From Collybia mongolica (lineage: Eukaryota; Basidiomycota; Agaricomycetes; Agaricales; Clitocybaceae), in NCBI GenBank assembly GCA_013420905.1, contig JAAXNY010000004.1:1860001-1924000 (forward strand): DNA of 64,000 nucleotides. The letters are read 5' to 3'. The first letter of the stretch is position 1; the number at the start of each line of letters is the position of its first letter. The notes beneath the pieces were generated by a model. That model was given only the letters and a program-made list of their open reading frames with translations. It was not told where the DNA came from and did no database searches. Made by a program: the position numbers and the translations under genes. Of the stretch, positions 1 through 9,470 are shown piece by piece.

Positions 1-1
1 T

Positions 2-1132
2 TTCTGGTGGCCCCATCTCCGAGCAAACGTCAAGTGGTTTGTGGATTCTTGCCACATCTGCCAAACCCGACAGACGCGAAAGATCAATATTCCGCCCGTA
101 GTCGCGATGCCTGCTCCGCTGTTTCGCAAGGTATACATCGACACAATGATGATGCCTAGTGCGGGAGGGTTCCGCTACGTCGTACATGCTCGTTGTTCTC
201 TTTCTTCTTATCCCGAAGCTCGCATGCTCCGCGCAGAAAATCATGAAACTTTAGCTGACTTTATTTTTCAAGATATTATTTGTAGGTGGGGTGCCCTCTC
301 CGAAATAGTCACGGACAATGGGGGACCCTTCGTCAAGGCTGCGTCCGAACTTGCAAACCGACACAAAATTCGACATATCACTATTTCGGGATACAATGCG
401 CAAGCCAATGGTCCAGTAGAGCGCAAGCACTGGGACCTGCGACAAGTCCTCTACAAGATCGCAGATGGAGTTGAGAAGAAGTGGTTCCGAGGATTTTACT
501 CTGCACTTTGGGCGGAGCGCATTACCCCAACGCGCACTCTAGGCTACAGTCCTTACTTCGCGGCGCACGGTATTCATCCCATTTTACCTTTCGACATTGA
601 CGAGGCAACATACCTTCTCCCTCCTCCTGATTCCATCCTCAGTCCGGAAGATCTCATCGTTCGTCGTGCTCGTCAACTTCAGCGTCGCCAATCTGATCTG
701 GAAGACCTCCGTCAACGCGTGTTCAAAGCTCGCCAACAACATATGCATCGATTCTCAGCACAACACCCGACCAAGATCAAAGATTTTAACTTCGCGCGCG
801 GTGCACTTGTCCTGATGCGCAACACGCAGATCGAGAAATCCCTCAATCGCAAAATGAGACCTCGATACTTGGGACCTTATATCGTCGTGTCCCGCAACCG
901 TGGAGGAGCTTACATCTTGGCGGAGTTAGATGGAACAATCCTGGCGTCACCGGTAGGAGCCTTCCGCGTCATTCCTTACTACGCGCGCACTTCGCTTCCT
1001 TTGGCTGGCATACTTGACAAAATCGACATATCTCGTGCGGAACTGCGGCGCAGAGAAGATTCAGACGAAGCTGATGAAGAATACAATGGAGCTGATTTCC
1101 CCGACTTCACCGATGACGATAACCATGATTAG
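2..1132 (+). CDS. Ty3/gypsy pol, 3' part (integrase), element A
   Basis: The frame is open from base 2, so this is the 3' end of a pol gene that starts outside the window. It begins in the integrase zinc finger (FWWPHL, then CHIC at 50-61). The catalytic core follows, with D in YIDTM, D in VTDNGG and E in NGPVERK; the last two are 34 residues apart (DD35E). A C-terminal GPY/F-like stretch (RPRYLGPYIVV) and an acidic tail end at a TAG. There is no chromodomain, unlike element B. The integrase inserts the retrotransposon cDNA into host DNA. The reading frame has no breaks and normal CpG content, so the insertion is probably recent. The family call is firm; whether the whole element is intact cannot be seen. 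Confidence 0.93.
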   Translation, partial: FWWPHLRANVKWFVDSCHICQTRQTRKINIPPVVAMPAPLFRKVYIDTMMMPSAGGFRYVVHARCSLSSYPEARMLRAENHETLADFIFQDIICRWGALSEIVTDNGGPFVKAASELANRHKIRHITISGYNAQANGPVERKHWDLRQVLYKIADGVEKKWFRGFYSALWAERITPTRTLGYSPYFAAHGIHPILPFDIDEATYLLPPPDSILSPEDLIVRRARQLQRRQSDLEDLRQRVFKARQQHMHRFSAQHPTKIKDFNFARGALVLMRNTQIEKSLNRKMRPRYLGPYIVVSRNRGGAYILAELDGTILASPVGAFRVIPYYARTSLPLAGILDKIDISRAELRRREDSDEADEEYNGADFPDFTDDDNHD

Positions 1133-1512
1133 TTATTTATTTCTCTTTCCCATTCTCTCCCATTCTCCCCTTTTAAATTCGCCTCTTTACTTCGCAAATT
1201 TCTATGGACTCTCTCATTCCCCACCCCTACTCAGTTTACATCGTCTCTCATCAATTGCGCACTTACTAGATTCTATTTCCTTTCCCTCATGCCTTCTTCC
1301 TGGGGACAGTCAGTATTCAGTCTAGGGGAGGAGGCCCCCCCCCCCCCCCTTTTGTGCCTTATTCATTTCATTTTCTTTTCACTCTACCTTACTTCGCGAT
1401 CTTTCTTTACTAATTCACACAAGGCAAGAACGAAAATCTGCGCATTGCTATTGCGCGCGACTCAAGATATACACAACGAGATGTAAAAACGAAAAATCTT
1501 CCAAACCCCCTT
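1133..1512. other. Element A spacer with internal polypurine-like tract
   Basis: This noncoding stretch lies between the pol stop and the antisense gene. At about 1305-1330 it holds GGACAGTCA, a short spacer and AGTCTAGGGGAGG, followed by a run of cytosines (about 1337-1350). The same block, slightly changed, occurs directly before the 3' LTR at about 3680-3709. It therefore looks like a second, internal polypurine tract. The rest is pyrimidine-rich with TTACTTCGC motifs at 1187 and 1389. No gene is seen here. Confidence 0.6.
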
Positions 1513-3186
1513 CTACTTCTTCGCAGCGGCGTCCAACTCGGCCTTTTGGGATCGGAGAGTCGCAATCATGGCAAGGTGGACGTCCACCAACGTCTCGAGA
1601 CGCTGGATCTCGTCCCCCAGGTGCTTGGCCTGCATTCCTGCAACTCCGCGTGCGTTTGAGATGTCCAAGGTAGGGGCCTTGGCCTGCGAGTTCGATTGAG
1701 ATGCCCCAGTTGCTACCTTTCCACCTCTCTTGTAAACCTTTCCAGCGGCGGACATCACAGGTAGTTTGACGTCAGTACTGGTGCGCGCCCGGCGCGGCGG
1801 ATTTGGACTTCAACGAACAGGGGGTTCTTCTTTGACCACGGGCGTAGTTTTCTTCGTAGGAGGGATGACGATTGTCGGGGAGATCTCCTCGATGTCGTCC
1901 GACCTTTCTTCTTCGTCTGACCCCGCTGCATCCTCATCCTCGTCGTCATCTTCGTCAACTTCCTTCGTCTTCCCCTTCACAACTTCTACTTCCACATCCT
2001 CATCATCCACATAGAAACCTTCCAAGGTATCGAATCCGTCTCCATCCTTGGCGTCTGGGAATCGCGGCGCAAATTTCTGAGCTCTCGCAACACAGGGCTT
2101 GCGTTTGAAGGCGCACCCATGGCATCTGTTCTCCCCCTTCGCCCCGACGCAGACCTTTAGGTTGGACCCGCGACATCCCTCGCAACGATGTTCGTAGACC
2201 TGGGAGATGGACGTTCAACACGAATCGACAGACAAAACAAAAGAACGAACCACGTCGGACAACTGCGTGGCTTCTCCCAAGTACGCAGCGTACGCCTTAG
2301 TGACCCCGCGACCCCTCCTCCACTTCACTTCTCGCGCCGCTTCATCCCCTTTTGCCGCAGTTTTCCGTTTCTTCCCCGCCACCTTCGTTACAGGTTTGGA
2401 GTTCTCGGGCGATGTGTCTCGAGGAGCCACAGCAGAGGAGGACTCTGCTCGAGTCGTTTTTGGCCTTGCAGTAAGAACTATGCCATCAAACAACACACCT
2501 TTTTTCTTGAAAACCGGACGAGGTTTGGGCCTCGTCGGGGTTTCCGCCGGTTCTTCATCATCTTCGTCACTCTCCACCACCGCTTTGCTCTTGACCCTGG
2601 TACTACCTTTCTTCCCTGCGACCTTCGGCGTCGCACTCACTCCTACGTCGTCCTGCTCTGCCACCACTTTCGGGGCTGTCTGCTCTGGTCCTCGAGTTGT
2701 TGAATCGCGCCGTTCTGAGGGACCAGGTGAAGGCACTACAAGGGGCGCCCCCATCTCGCGCTCGGGGGTCGTGTTCCGGTCCAACCAATCCCGGTAAGCA
2801 TCAGCGATCGTCGCCCACCCAGGCTGGATGTTCCTCCGAATGAATTGGTCGAGGCGTTCGACAAAACCTTTCGTAGGCTCCTCGAATTCGTGTTTGGTAC
2901 GGCGCAAACGGTCGATTTCACCCTACATTCGAAAAACACGGCAGTTAGTTAGGAAAACGAGCTTTGAGCCGTTGAAGGAAGACTACGGCGGAGAAGAAGT
3001 TCACAAAAACACGATTTCACTCACCTGGGCGCGTGCAAAACGCCTCGCGAATTTCAGACCATCCTCAGCACTCAAAACAGCGGGGAGGGCATCGATCCGG
3101 GCCAACTGGGGCTTCAGGGTTTCGTCAAGGTAACCCAACGTTGTCGGGAGGTCAGGAACGGGAGTACTAGAAGTTGAGGAAGACAT
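1513..3186 (-). CDS. Antisense accessory gene of element A with Zn(II)2Cys6-like cluster
   Basis: This is a spliced gene on the strand opposite to pol. Exon 1 is 3186-3025. Exon 2 is 2922-2251 (224 codons, phase 0 at both ends). Exon 3 starts at 2199. The last exon ends at the stop at 1513; its exact junction near 1740-1810 is uncertain. The N-terminal part carries a helical segment (ARAQ, then GEIDRLRRTKHEFEEP). The middle is basic and low in complexity. Exon 3 opens with six cysteines spaced C-x2-C-x7-C-x8-C-x2-C-x6-C, close to a fungal Zn(II)2Cys6 cluster, then an acidic run. The end looks like a coiled coil (LGDEIQRLETLVDVHLAM). Introns of 102 and 51 nt have GT...AG ends. It lies between the internal tract and the 3' LTR, so it is inferred to be element cargo. 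A DNA- or RNA-binding role is a guess from the cysteines. Confidence 0.65.
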
Positions 3187-3679
3187 TTTATTGATAAGAT
3201 TAGATCACGGAGGGGCGGGCGTTGACTCGGTGTTTGGAAGTGGAGTGGGAATGAGAGAGAAAAGAACGGGTGAGAAATTGCCATGTTGACTTTCAGGAAC
3301 CAACCAACACATGACCGTGACGTGTCTCCCCTTTTGGGCCTTGACCACGCGTCAACGATCGACACTTCTCCCGCGACACGGAGCGTCCGCCGGATCAAAT
3401 CTATTTTTGTTGCCTTCATCAGAATCCTCGAAGTCCAACTTCGATCATTCGCTTACCTTCGCATGTTCCTTACTTCGCGAGCATCTCTGCTTACTTCGCC
3501 ATGACCCCCTGCCAGCATCCCCTACTTCGCACACGCAATTGCAAGACTGAAATACAGGAATCCCATCGTAGTCGTCGCCTTTGCACCCTTCAAAATCTCC
3601 GAGCTCCGATTCACATTTTGCCACACCGTTACCTCATGAATTTCACCCAAAAATGTTTTCACCGACATCCGATTGACTG
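3187..3679. other. Upstream region of the antisense gene
   Basis: This gene-free stretch separates the start of the antisense gene from the 3' tract of element A. It is the likely promoter region of that gene. TTACTTCGC occurs at 3470 and 3491, with a shorter TACTTCGC nearby. No TATA box or reading frame of note is seen. Confidence 0.4.
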
Positions 3680-3709
3680 TGGACAGTCAATATTACAGTC
3701 CAGGGGAGG
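3680..3709 (+). other. 3' polypurine tract of element A
   Basis: The block GGACAGTCA, a short spacer, then CAGTCCAGGGGAGG ends exactly where the LTR begins with TGACA. A purine run abutting the 3' LTR is the usual plus-strand primer of an LTR retrotransposon. The same block recurs about 2.4 kb upstream at 1305-1330. Confidence 0.75.
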
Positions 3710-4712
3710 TGACAAGCCTAGCTCGGCGCTAGGCATGTTATTCCTCGTTCAATCGTATTTCGCGCTCACAAGTATACCCATTTCCTACTCTCATTCGCGC
3801 GCATCTACACACGGCTTACTTCGCGCGCAATCCCTCATTCTCAATCTTACTTCGCGACTCTCATACACGCTTATTTCGCAAACTTCTCTCTTACTTCGGG
3901 ATCTTCGGGCTTGACCTACTTCGCGCGCTTTAACTCTGTTCCGTCTCGGGGACCCCGGGAACGCCACTCCACAAGTCGGTCGCGGAAGTCCTTTCCGTCT
4001 CAACGACCCTGCTCCGTTTCCGATCAAGGATTGACATCCCGGCGTTCAGTTAATTAGTGATCTCCGTTCTAGGCATGCTCGCCTTATCTCTTAGGTATTC
4101 CTTAGTTCGCCGTCGCGCGAGTTTATCTTAATTTAGTAGTTTGTATCTCGACTCACCTTTCTCCTACTTGAAAATTTTACCTTACATCTCCATTTAGATT
4201 CCATGTAGTTAGTATAAAAACCTCTGTACTTTACTACTAGAGAATCAGTACACTTTCCCCTCCTCTCTACATCTAAACTTCGCTCTCAAACGCTTCTGTG
4301 CATACTCAACAAGTTCACAACTGCTCCGACTTATTGACACGAAGTTCGCGCACGCCTGTATACGTTTCGTTCGCGAACTACAGGGCAGCACCTTAATCGT
4401 TGTCGTCTTAAGCTCGCGACTTTGTGCGCGGAGAATCTCGAACCTCTAAGTCCGCATTTCAGTTGCGCGTTGCGCACTTTGCGTCTTTTAGTGTCGAAGT
4501 CTCACAACTCGTTTGGTTTGTTAGTCACTAAGCGTACCTCTTACTTCGCGCGTGTTACGCACTCCCCTTGGTAATTCTCCGTACTCCGAACTGTGCACTG
4601 ATATCTTCTCCCTCCTTTTGATACAGAAAACACCCCTCACTTTCTAGGAGAGGACCTGCGAGATAAGAACGCGCACTTAGTTCTCACATCTCGCACGGAC
4701 TCGTAACTGTCA
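3710..4712 (+). repeat. 3' LTR of element A (1003 bp)
   Basis: The repeat starts TGACA directly after the polypurine tract and ends TGTCA, giving the expected short inverted termini. It contains a TATA box (TATAAAAA at 4213) and several TTACTTCGC motifs (3816, 3847, 4541). Immediately after 4712 the reading frame of a different gypsy element (B) begins mid-gene, which fixes the right boundary. The 5' LTR is outside the window, so LTR identity and target duplication cannot be checked; the right flank is ACGCC. Confidence 0.75.
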
Positions 4713-4995
4713 ACGCCCGACAACCGTTCCGCCACCCGTGTTAGTGGACGGAGAGGAGGAATACGAAGTGGGAGATATACGGGATAGTCGGGTACGCAGA
4801 GGAAAGTTGTACTACCTAGTATCCTGGAAGGGGTACGGGTACGAACACAACTCCTGGGAACCCGCCGAGAATGTTCATGCAGATGAACTGGTCAGCGAGT
4901 TCCACAGGGCAAATCCTCAAGCGCCCCGACGACTCCCGCGTGCCCAATTCGATTCTATCCCTTTCCGACCATTGCGCGAGGTCGCGCAATCCTAG
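4713..4995 (+). CDS. Ty3/gypsy pol C-terminus with chromodomain, element B (interrupted)
   Basis: This is the last part of a chromovirus polyprotein; the rest was displaced by insertion of element A. After a proline-rich linker (PPPV) comes a typical chromodomain: EEYEVGDI, RGKLYYLVSWKGYG, then HNSWEPAENVHADEL and EFHRANPQAP. The aromatic residues Y, W and Y of the methyl-lysine cage are present. The stop TAG at 4993-4995 is followed at once by a G-rich polypurine tract and the LTR. Chromodomains of such integrases steer insertion toward marked chromatin. The frame is open across the visible part, so the break was the nested insertion and not gradual decay. Confidence 0.9.
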
Positions 4996-5006
4996 AGGGG
5001 GGGTAA
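4996..5006 (+). other. Polypurine tract of element B
   Basis: A run of G with flanking A, AGGGGGGGTAA, sits between the chromodomain stop codon and the LTR start TGTAAGGGG. It is the expected plus-strand primer position. Confidence 0.75.
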
Positions 5007-5568
5007 TGTAAGGGGAACACCCTTACCGACTCCGTTTTCCATTCTCCGACAACATTCCCGACCATACGAACGTTCGGGAACGCTCCCCATTCCCGATCCC
5101 CATTCCTGATTGTAGTCACCGACTACTTTACCGACAAGTCGTTACCGACAACAACCCGAGTCAAACCCGACTCACCCACTCACTCACACCACACTCGTTA
5201 CCACCCCACTCCCTTTACCGACTCTCGTTAGACGTTTCCGAACGCGGACACGGGCGCGGCTTGTCGGGATCACTACGGCACGCCCACATGATCCTTTACC
5301 GACAACGCGTGCCCTCGTACCGTCCCGGGAACGTGTAGTTAATGTAGGAACATCATATATAGCCTGTACACCTGGCTGGAGGACCCTTAGAGAATTCTCT
5401 TAGGATCCCCTCCACCAGGTGAGTAGTACATATGTCGTACAAGTGAATACATCAACTTAGGATCCCCTCCACCAGCCCCGAGTTAGAATTCCCGACCCCG
5501 ACCTCCGTCACTCGGTAATCGTCGTCGGACTCTGCGCAACTCAGTAACCCGGCGGAGTTGCCCTTACA
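5007..5568 (+). repeat. 3' LTR of element B (562 bp)
   Basis: It starts TGTAAGGGGAAC and ends GTTGCCCTTACA, so the termini are inverted copies. A TATATA box lies at 5356. Exactly 33 nt later, at 5389, lies the palindrome AGAGAATTCTCT, the predicted RNA start by analogy with element C. The termini and the downstream block TTCTCTTAGGATCCCCTCC match the LTR of element C at 59217-59664, so B and C belong to one lineage. Confidence 0.85.
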
Positions 5569-6972
5569 ACAAGCTCATATTGCCAAATGGTTAATCTGCA
5601 TGCTTCATGTGAGAACTTGGCACTAAGCCACATAACCCATGCAGACACATGGACTCATTTGGCAGGACCCTCAGCCAGATGACAATCCACATCCATGCCA
5701 AGTCTGCATCAATCCACATAATTTTACATGGACATGCAGACAAGCATGGCTGGACAGCTTGTGGAGTCCACACAACCAGTCTGTGGACACTGACTAATAC
5801 TATTACTAATCAGATTACTAATGTAATTTTTATTTACCCAAATATACTACAGTAGTGAAATGATGGATGTTGTGATAGGGTCTGGACTTTGTAGCTTGGT
5901 AACCAAAATAACTGGTTGACCAATAATCAGCCAAAATTTGGGCTCCAAGGCCCTCTACAAAAATACTTATTGTAAATGATATACCACACCATTTAATATG
6001 GTACTTGTTCTCACATGTACCTGACATGTTCAGACAGATACTCCAAGTTTGAATACAGAAAAATATAATGTTTTTATTACATAAGGTCAAAAATATTCAA
6101 AAAGCATGTGGTTGTCTAGTGAATTACATTATGGTTTGCTACAATAGAGATTAAAGATTTTTAAAATAAAATAAAAAAGCTGTCTCTGAAGCTTTCCATG
6201 GATGTTGGCCTGGGACAGGGTTCTTCCCTGTCCCCACACAGGAGACACAGTCCAAAATAAACAAAGGAAATATATAAGGGGAAATGGTGGAAAAACAACA
6301 TATTCTTTTGGTACCTTTGTTGCTGGTAAAATGAGTAAAAAGTAAAGGCTTTCCCCCAGCTTTTATGTGATTTTGCCAATTAAATTACTTAGTAACAAAG
6401 GGTTGTTTTTCCAACATCCCCCCTGGCATTTCTCATGGGAAAGATGAGTTACCTGCCTGCAGGCCTTGACAATGCCCCTTTGTCTACATCTCTTAAGCAA
6501 GCAGGAGACTCATTTTTTCCATGTAAAAATACTAGAAGTATTTTCAAGAAAACAATATATTATTGTCAAATAATTAATTTGACAATAATCTTGTTAAGAC
6601 TAGGATAAAGGATTCATTTTTAATTTGTTTTACCAGCAACAAAGCCCTTGTATTAATATATTGCTTTTTCTGCCATTTCACTTACATATTCCTCTTGCTT
6701 ATTTACAGCTGTGTCTCCTGTGTGAGACTATTGTAGGCCACTCCTCCATCCACTTGCATATTTGTAAGCTCATGGATAGAAGTCAGGCTTGCTCTCATAC
6801 CCTGGTGCATTCTTGTATGTTCCAGAACCTCATTGATGGAGACCATAGGTACTCCATTGACACACTCTCTCTCACCATCCAGAACAAGAACAAGTCCCCT
6901 GTGAAGGACACCTAGGTCAACCAGGAGTTTACTTGGGATTTTAAGCCTGTTGAACCCATGAGCCATCCAGGA
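5569..6972. repeat. Repeat-derived, CpG-poor spacer
   Basis: No gene is supported here. The first about 280 bases are a diverged, reverse-oriented copy of sequence also found at about 30530-30860 and 48095-48430 (shared block CCAAATGGTTAATCTGCATGC). At 6226-6340 and 6625-6725 lies an imperfect inverted repeat with arms of about 100 bp, each reading TTTTACCAGCAACAAAG, a variable part, then TGTGTCTCCTGTGTG. CpG is almost absent, as expected of old methylated repeats. Confidence 0.6.
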
Positions 6973-7417
6973 AGTAAGAGAAACACCCAATTCCACATGT
7001 GTTATCACAACTCCCAATGTCAGCACTCACTTCTCACTCATTGGACATCCTACTGTTGGCACATCCTCTGCTATCAGCACCTCCTGTCATTGCACCTGTA
7101 CACCCTGCTGTCACAATGCCCACTGTTGGGACTCATGTGCCCCACTCATTGCATTGCCATCAGAGTACAATGGCTTGCTTGTGAATAACCCACCTCATGA
7201 TGCTGAGCCACACAGCAACAATGGGATATTGTCTAGAATAGGTATATAGGATAGAGACCCCGAGCAGAGGATCCTCAGAGTATTCTCTGTAAATTCCTCT
7301 GCTAGGTAAGTAGATAACCTATCATCTGACTTCAAAATTATAACTTTGGGATCCTCTGCTAGATCTTGTTCCAGCTAGTCTCAGGTTAGTGCAATGTGAC
7401 ATAGGGTTGCCCTTACA
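6973..7417 (+). repeat. Decayed solo LTR of the B/C family
   Basis: It ends GGTTGCCCTTACA and starts with a worn version of TGTAAGGGGAACACCC. It keeps the LTR landmarks GGTATATAGGATAG, CCTCAGAGTATTCTC and CCTCTGCTAGGTAAGTAG, which recur in the LTRs at 52737-53119 and 59217-59664. No internal sequence flanks it, so it is a solo LTR. CpG has been lost. Confidence 0.7.
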
Positions 7418-7930
7418 CCCATCAACCTTCTGGCTGACCAGATCTTGTTTGACCTCTCCTCTGCCCCAGGACCAGGTTGCATGTGGCCTGTCTACCTCTG
7501 ATGATGCTGAGCTCACCCAGAATCTATCAACATCAAGGGAGTTGATGCTCTTTGTTAGGGAACGTGGAATTGCAACAGTGACAGAGAGAACAGGTTATAG
7601 AGGTGAATATATGAGCCTCCAAGGTTGAGATTGCTGCCAAAGTCACCATGTAATGTTGCAAACAATGAGGGGCCTGAGACTCTACAAAGAAACTCGACAA
7701 AATAAGTTAGCCGAGTTTCACTGAAACTTCTTTTGAGTTGCGAAACAGCTCTAATAACAAGACATTCACCTGAATCCTGTATTTCCTCAATATTAAGTTC
7801 CTGGCCACTAGTAGTGACTAGTATAGTATATGTAGAATGCAGTGACCATGATACTCTGCAAGTACATGAAATTTACGTTACAAAAGCGTTTCCATAATAC
7901 CAGTGGTGCCCGGTGCATTTCTAGAAGTCA
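7418..7930. other. Gene-free spacer
   Basis: This lies between the solo LTR and the first host gene. I see no coding frame, repeat or RNA gene. Its right half probably carries the 3' UTR of the gene at 7931-8454. Confidence 0.5.
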
Positions 7931-8454
7931 CTATCTGCAAGATTGATTTCCACTTGTCTGATTTGATGAATCACGTTCATGTTCTTCCTCACACTCGGTT
8001 TTGTATATGTCGATCAAAGAATGTGCTTCCTTGATGTGTTTGGTAACACGAGAGACCTCATCAGTAACATCAGCATTGAGGGAACCGAGAAGATCAAGAA
8101 GGGCCATGACTTCGTGGCGAGGTATCGAAGCGGCGCGAGGAAATACAGCGAGACGCGTATTCGTCTCGGGAAGCGGCTGCAGAATCTGCGATGGTAGAAG
8201 CACAGACGAAAAGGTGATGACTCGGAAGTTGCACCTTGTGGGTCGCCCTGTGTGGGTACTATTTTTCCATGGCTTTGTTGACTATATACATGTAGACTGC
8301 TCAGGGTCGACCTTGTGAGTAGAGCAGACACCAGATCGCGTGTTCCTGTGGTATCCTGTTCAATGAGATGAGACTCGGTGAAGGTGTGTAGGGTGGCGTC
8401 CGTCAGGAGAGGAGAGCGAGAAAGATGTATTGTAAGATAAGGGGCCTCAGGCAT
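7931..8454 (-). CDS. Uncharacterised small protein
   Basis: The best model joins exon 1 (8454-8290, 55 codons) to exon 2 (8185-7931) across a 104-nt intron with GTATAT...GCAG ends, giving about 139 residues. I do not recognise the family. Exon 2 ends in a predicted amphipathic helix (HEVMALLDLLGSLNADVTDE, then VTKHIKEAHSLIDIY) and an acidic tail, suggesting a small coiled-coil protein. It is divergently arranged with the complex I gene at 8613, only 158 bases away, so the two probably share a promoter region. Other donor sites in the 8200-8290 interval are possible. Confidence 0.5.
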
Positions 8455-8612
8455 GGACGAACTGAGTTGGATATATAGATTAGTACTGGATTGGCTGACT
8501 ATGTAGTAGTGCAGTCCAATCATTGGAGGCTGTTATGCGCTATTTGCGGATGTTGAGTGGGCCGACGGTGACACAAATAAACTTGGATTGGAAAACACAA
8601 CCTCGATTCTCC

Positions 8613-9188
8613 ATGGTCATGTCGCTTGCAAGGGCAGCGCTGCTTGCTCGTCAGAAGCCAGCAGTTACCTTTCCCTCTCGCAGAAAAGCATCCACCGTTG
8701 CACACTCACACTATGAGGAGCACAATGGAGAGGACTTTCGAACGAAAGAAGGTTGGTGTCAAATCCTTATCCCATGCCCCGTCTCATTGATATCCACTAG
8801 GTTTTGGTGGGGCCCTATGGCGAAACACCTTCTTACTGTCCCTTGCCACCGTTGCTGCCTATAAATATGCACCCGAACCTGCGGAAGATGTTTACTTGAC
8901 ACGCTGGATCACTCTATACACGCATCCGCGAACCTTGTGGCTTGAGTTAAATGCAAAACATACGGCCATGGAACAAGCCAACTCAGAGGCAACCATTCTT
9001 TTAACAGATGCAAAGAAGCCGAAGGTTCATCGATATCGGTATCCTCAGTGAGTCGCGAATTTATATAAGTTCTGACTAGACTTTAAACTGTTGCGTGCAG
9101 GACGTTTGACCAGATATCCCCTTTTTTAACGCCAGTTGGAATGGATACCAACACAAGTAACTTCGTAGTGAAGGGTGATAGAGATTAA
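8613..9188 (+). CDS. Complex I 17.8-kDa-type subunit (fungal NADH:ubiquinone oxidoreductase)
   Basis: Exons 8613-8751, 8801-9047 and 9101-9188 give 157 residues in frame; both introns are about 50 nt. The N-terminus is basic and hydroxylated (MSLARAALLARQKPAV), fitting a mitochondrial presequence. One hydrophobic segment (WRNTFLLSLATVAAYKYAP) follows, then a hydrophilic region. The C-terminal pattern, RYRYPQTFDQISPFLTPVG then FVVKGD, resembles the fungal 17.8-kDa accessory subunit. Such single-span subunits sit in the membrane arm of complex I in the inner mitochondrial membrane. A second ATG at 8619 could also start translation. The family call rests on remembered motif patterns. Confidence 0.65.
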
Positions 9189-9470
9189 ACAAAAAGAATA
9201 GAATATTTTCAGACTGGCCTCAGTTAGTTATTATAGACTTTTTCCGGAAACAGCCGGGGAAGTTGAAGTTGCAACCATCGTGTTTGTTGACAACGCCGCA
9301 ACGAGCTGGTTTGTAAAAATCCCTTTTCCCTCATCAAAATCCTCTCTCTTTCTTGCTCCTGGCCATTCCAACCATTTTGCTCGCCTTTTGGCTACCTCCT
9401 CGGGTACTCTTCCTCCCACCTGAGGACTTTACTCCGCAAACTTGCTGTATACCCATAGCTCTAATACTCG

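Noticed and set aside
1330..1380. LTR start after the internal polypurine tract of element A
   Set aside because: No TG terminus follows the tract, and the sequence does not match the LTR at 3710-4712.
2188..2797. Plus-strand frames of 171 and 196 codons across the antisense gene
   Set aside because: The minus strand has spliced exons in agreeing phase and a cysteine cluster; the plus-strand frames are low-complexity shadows.
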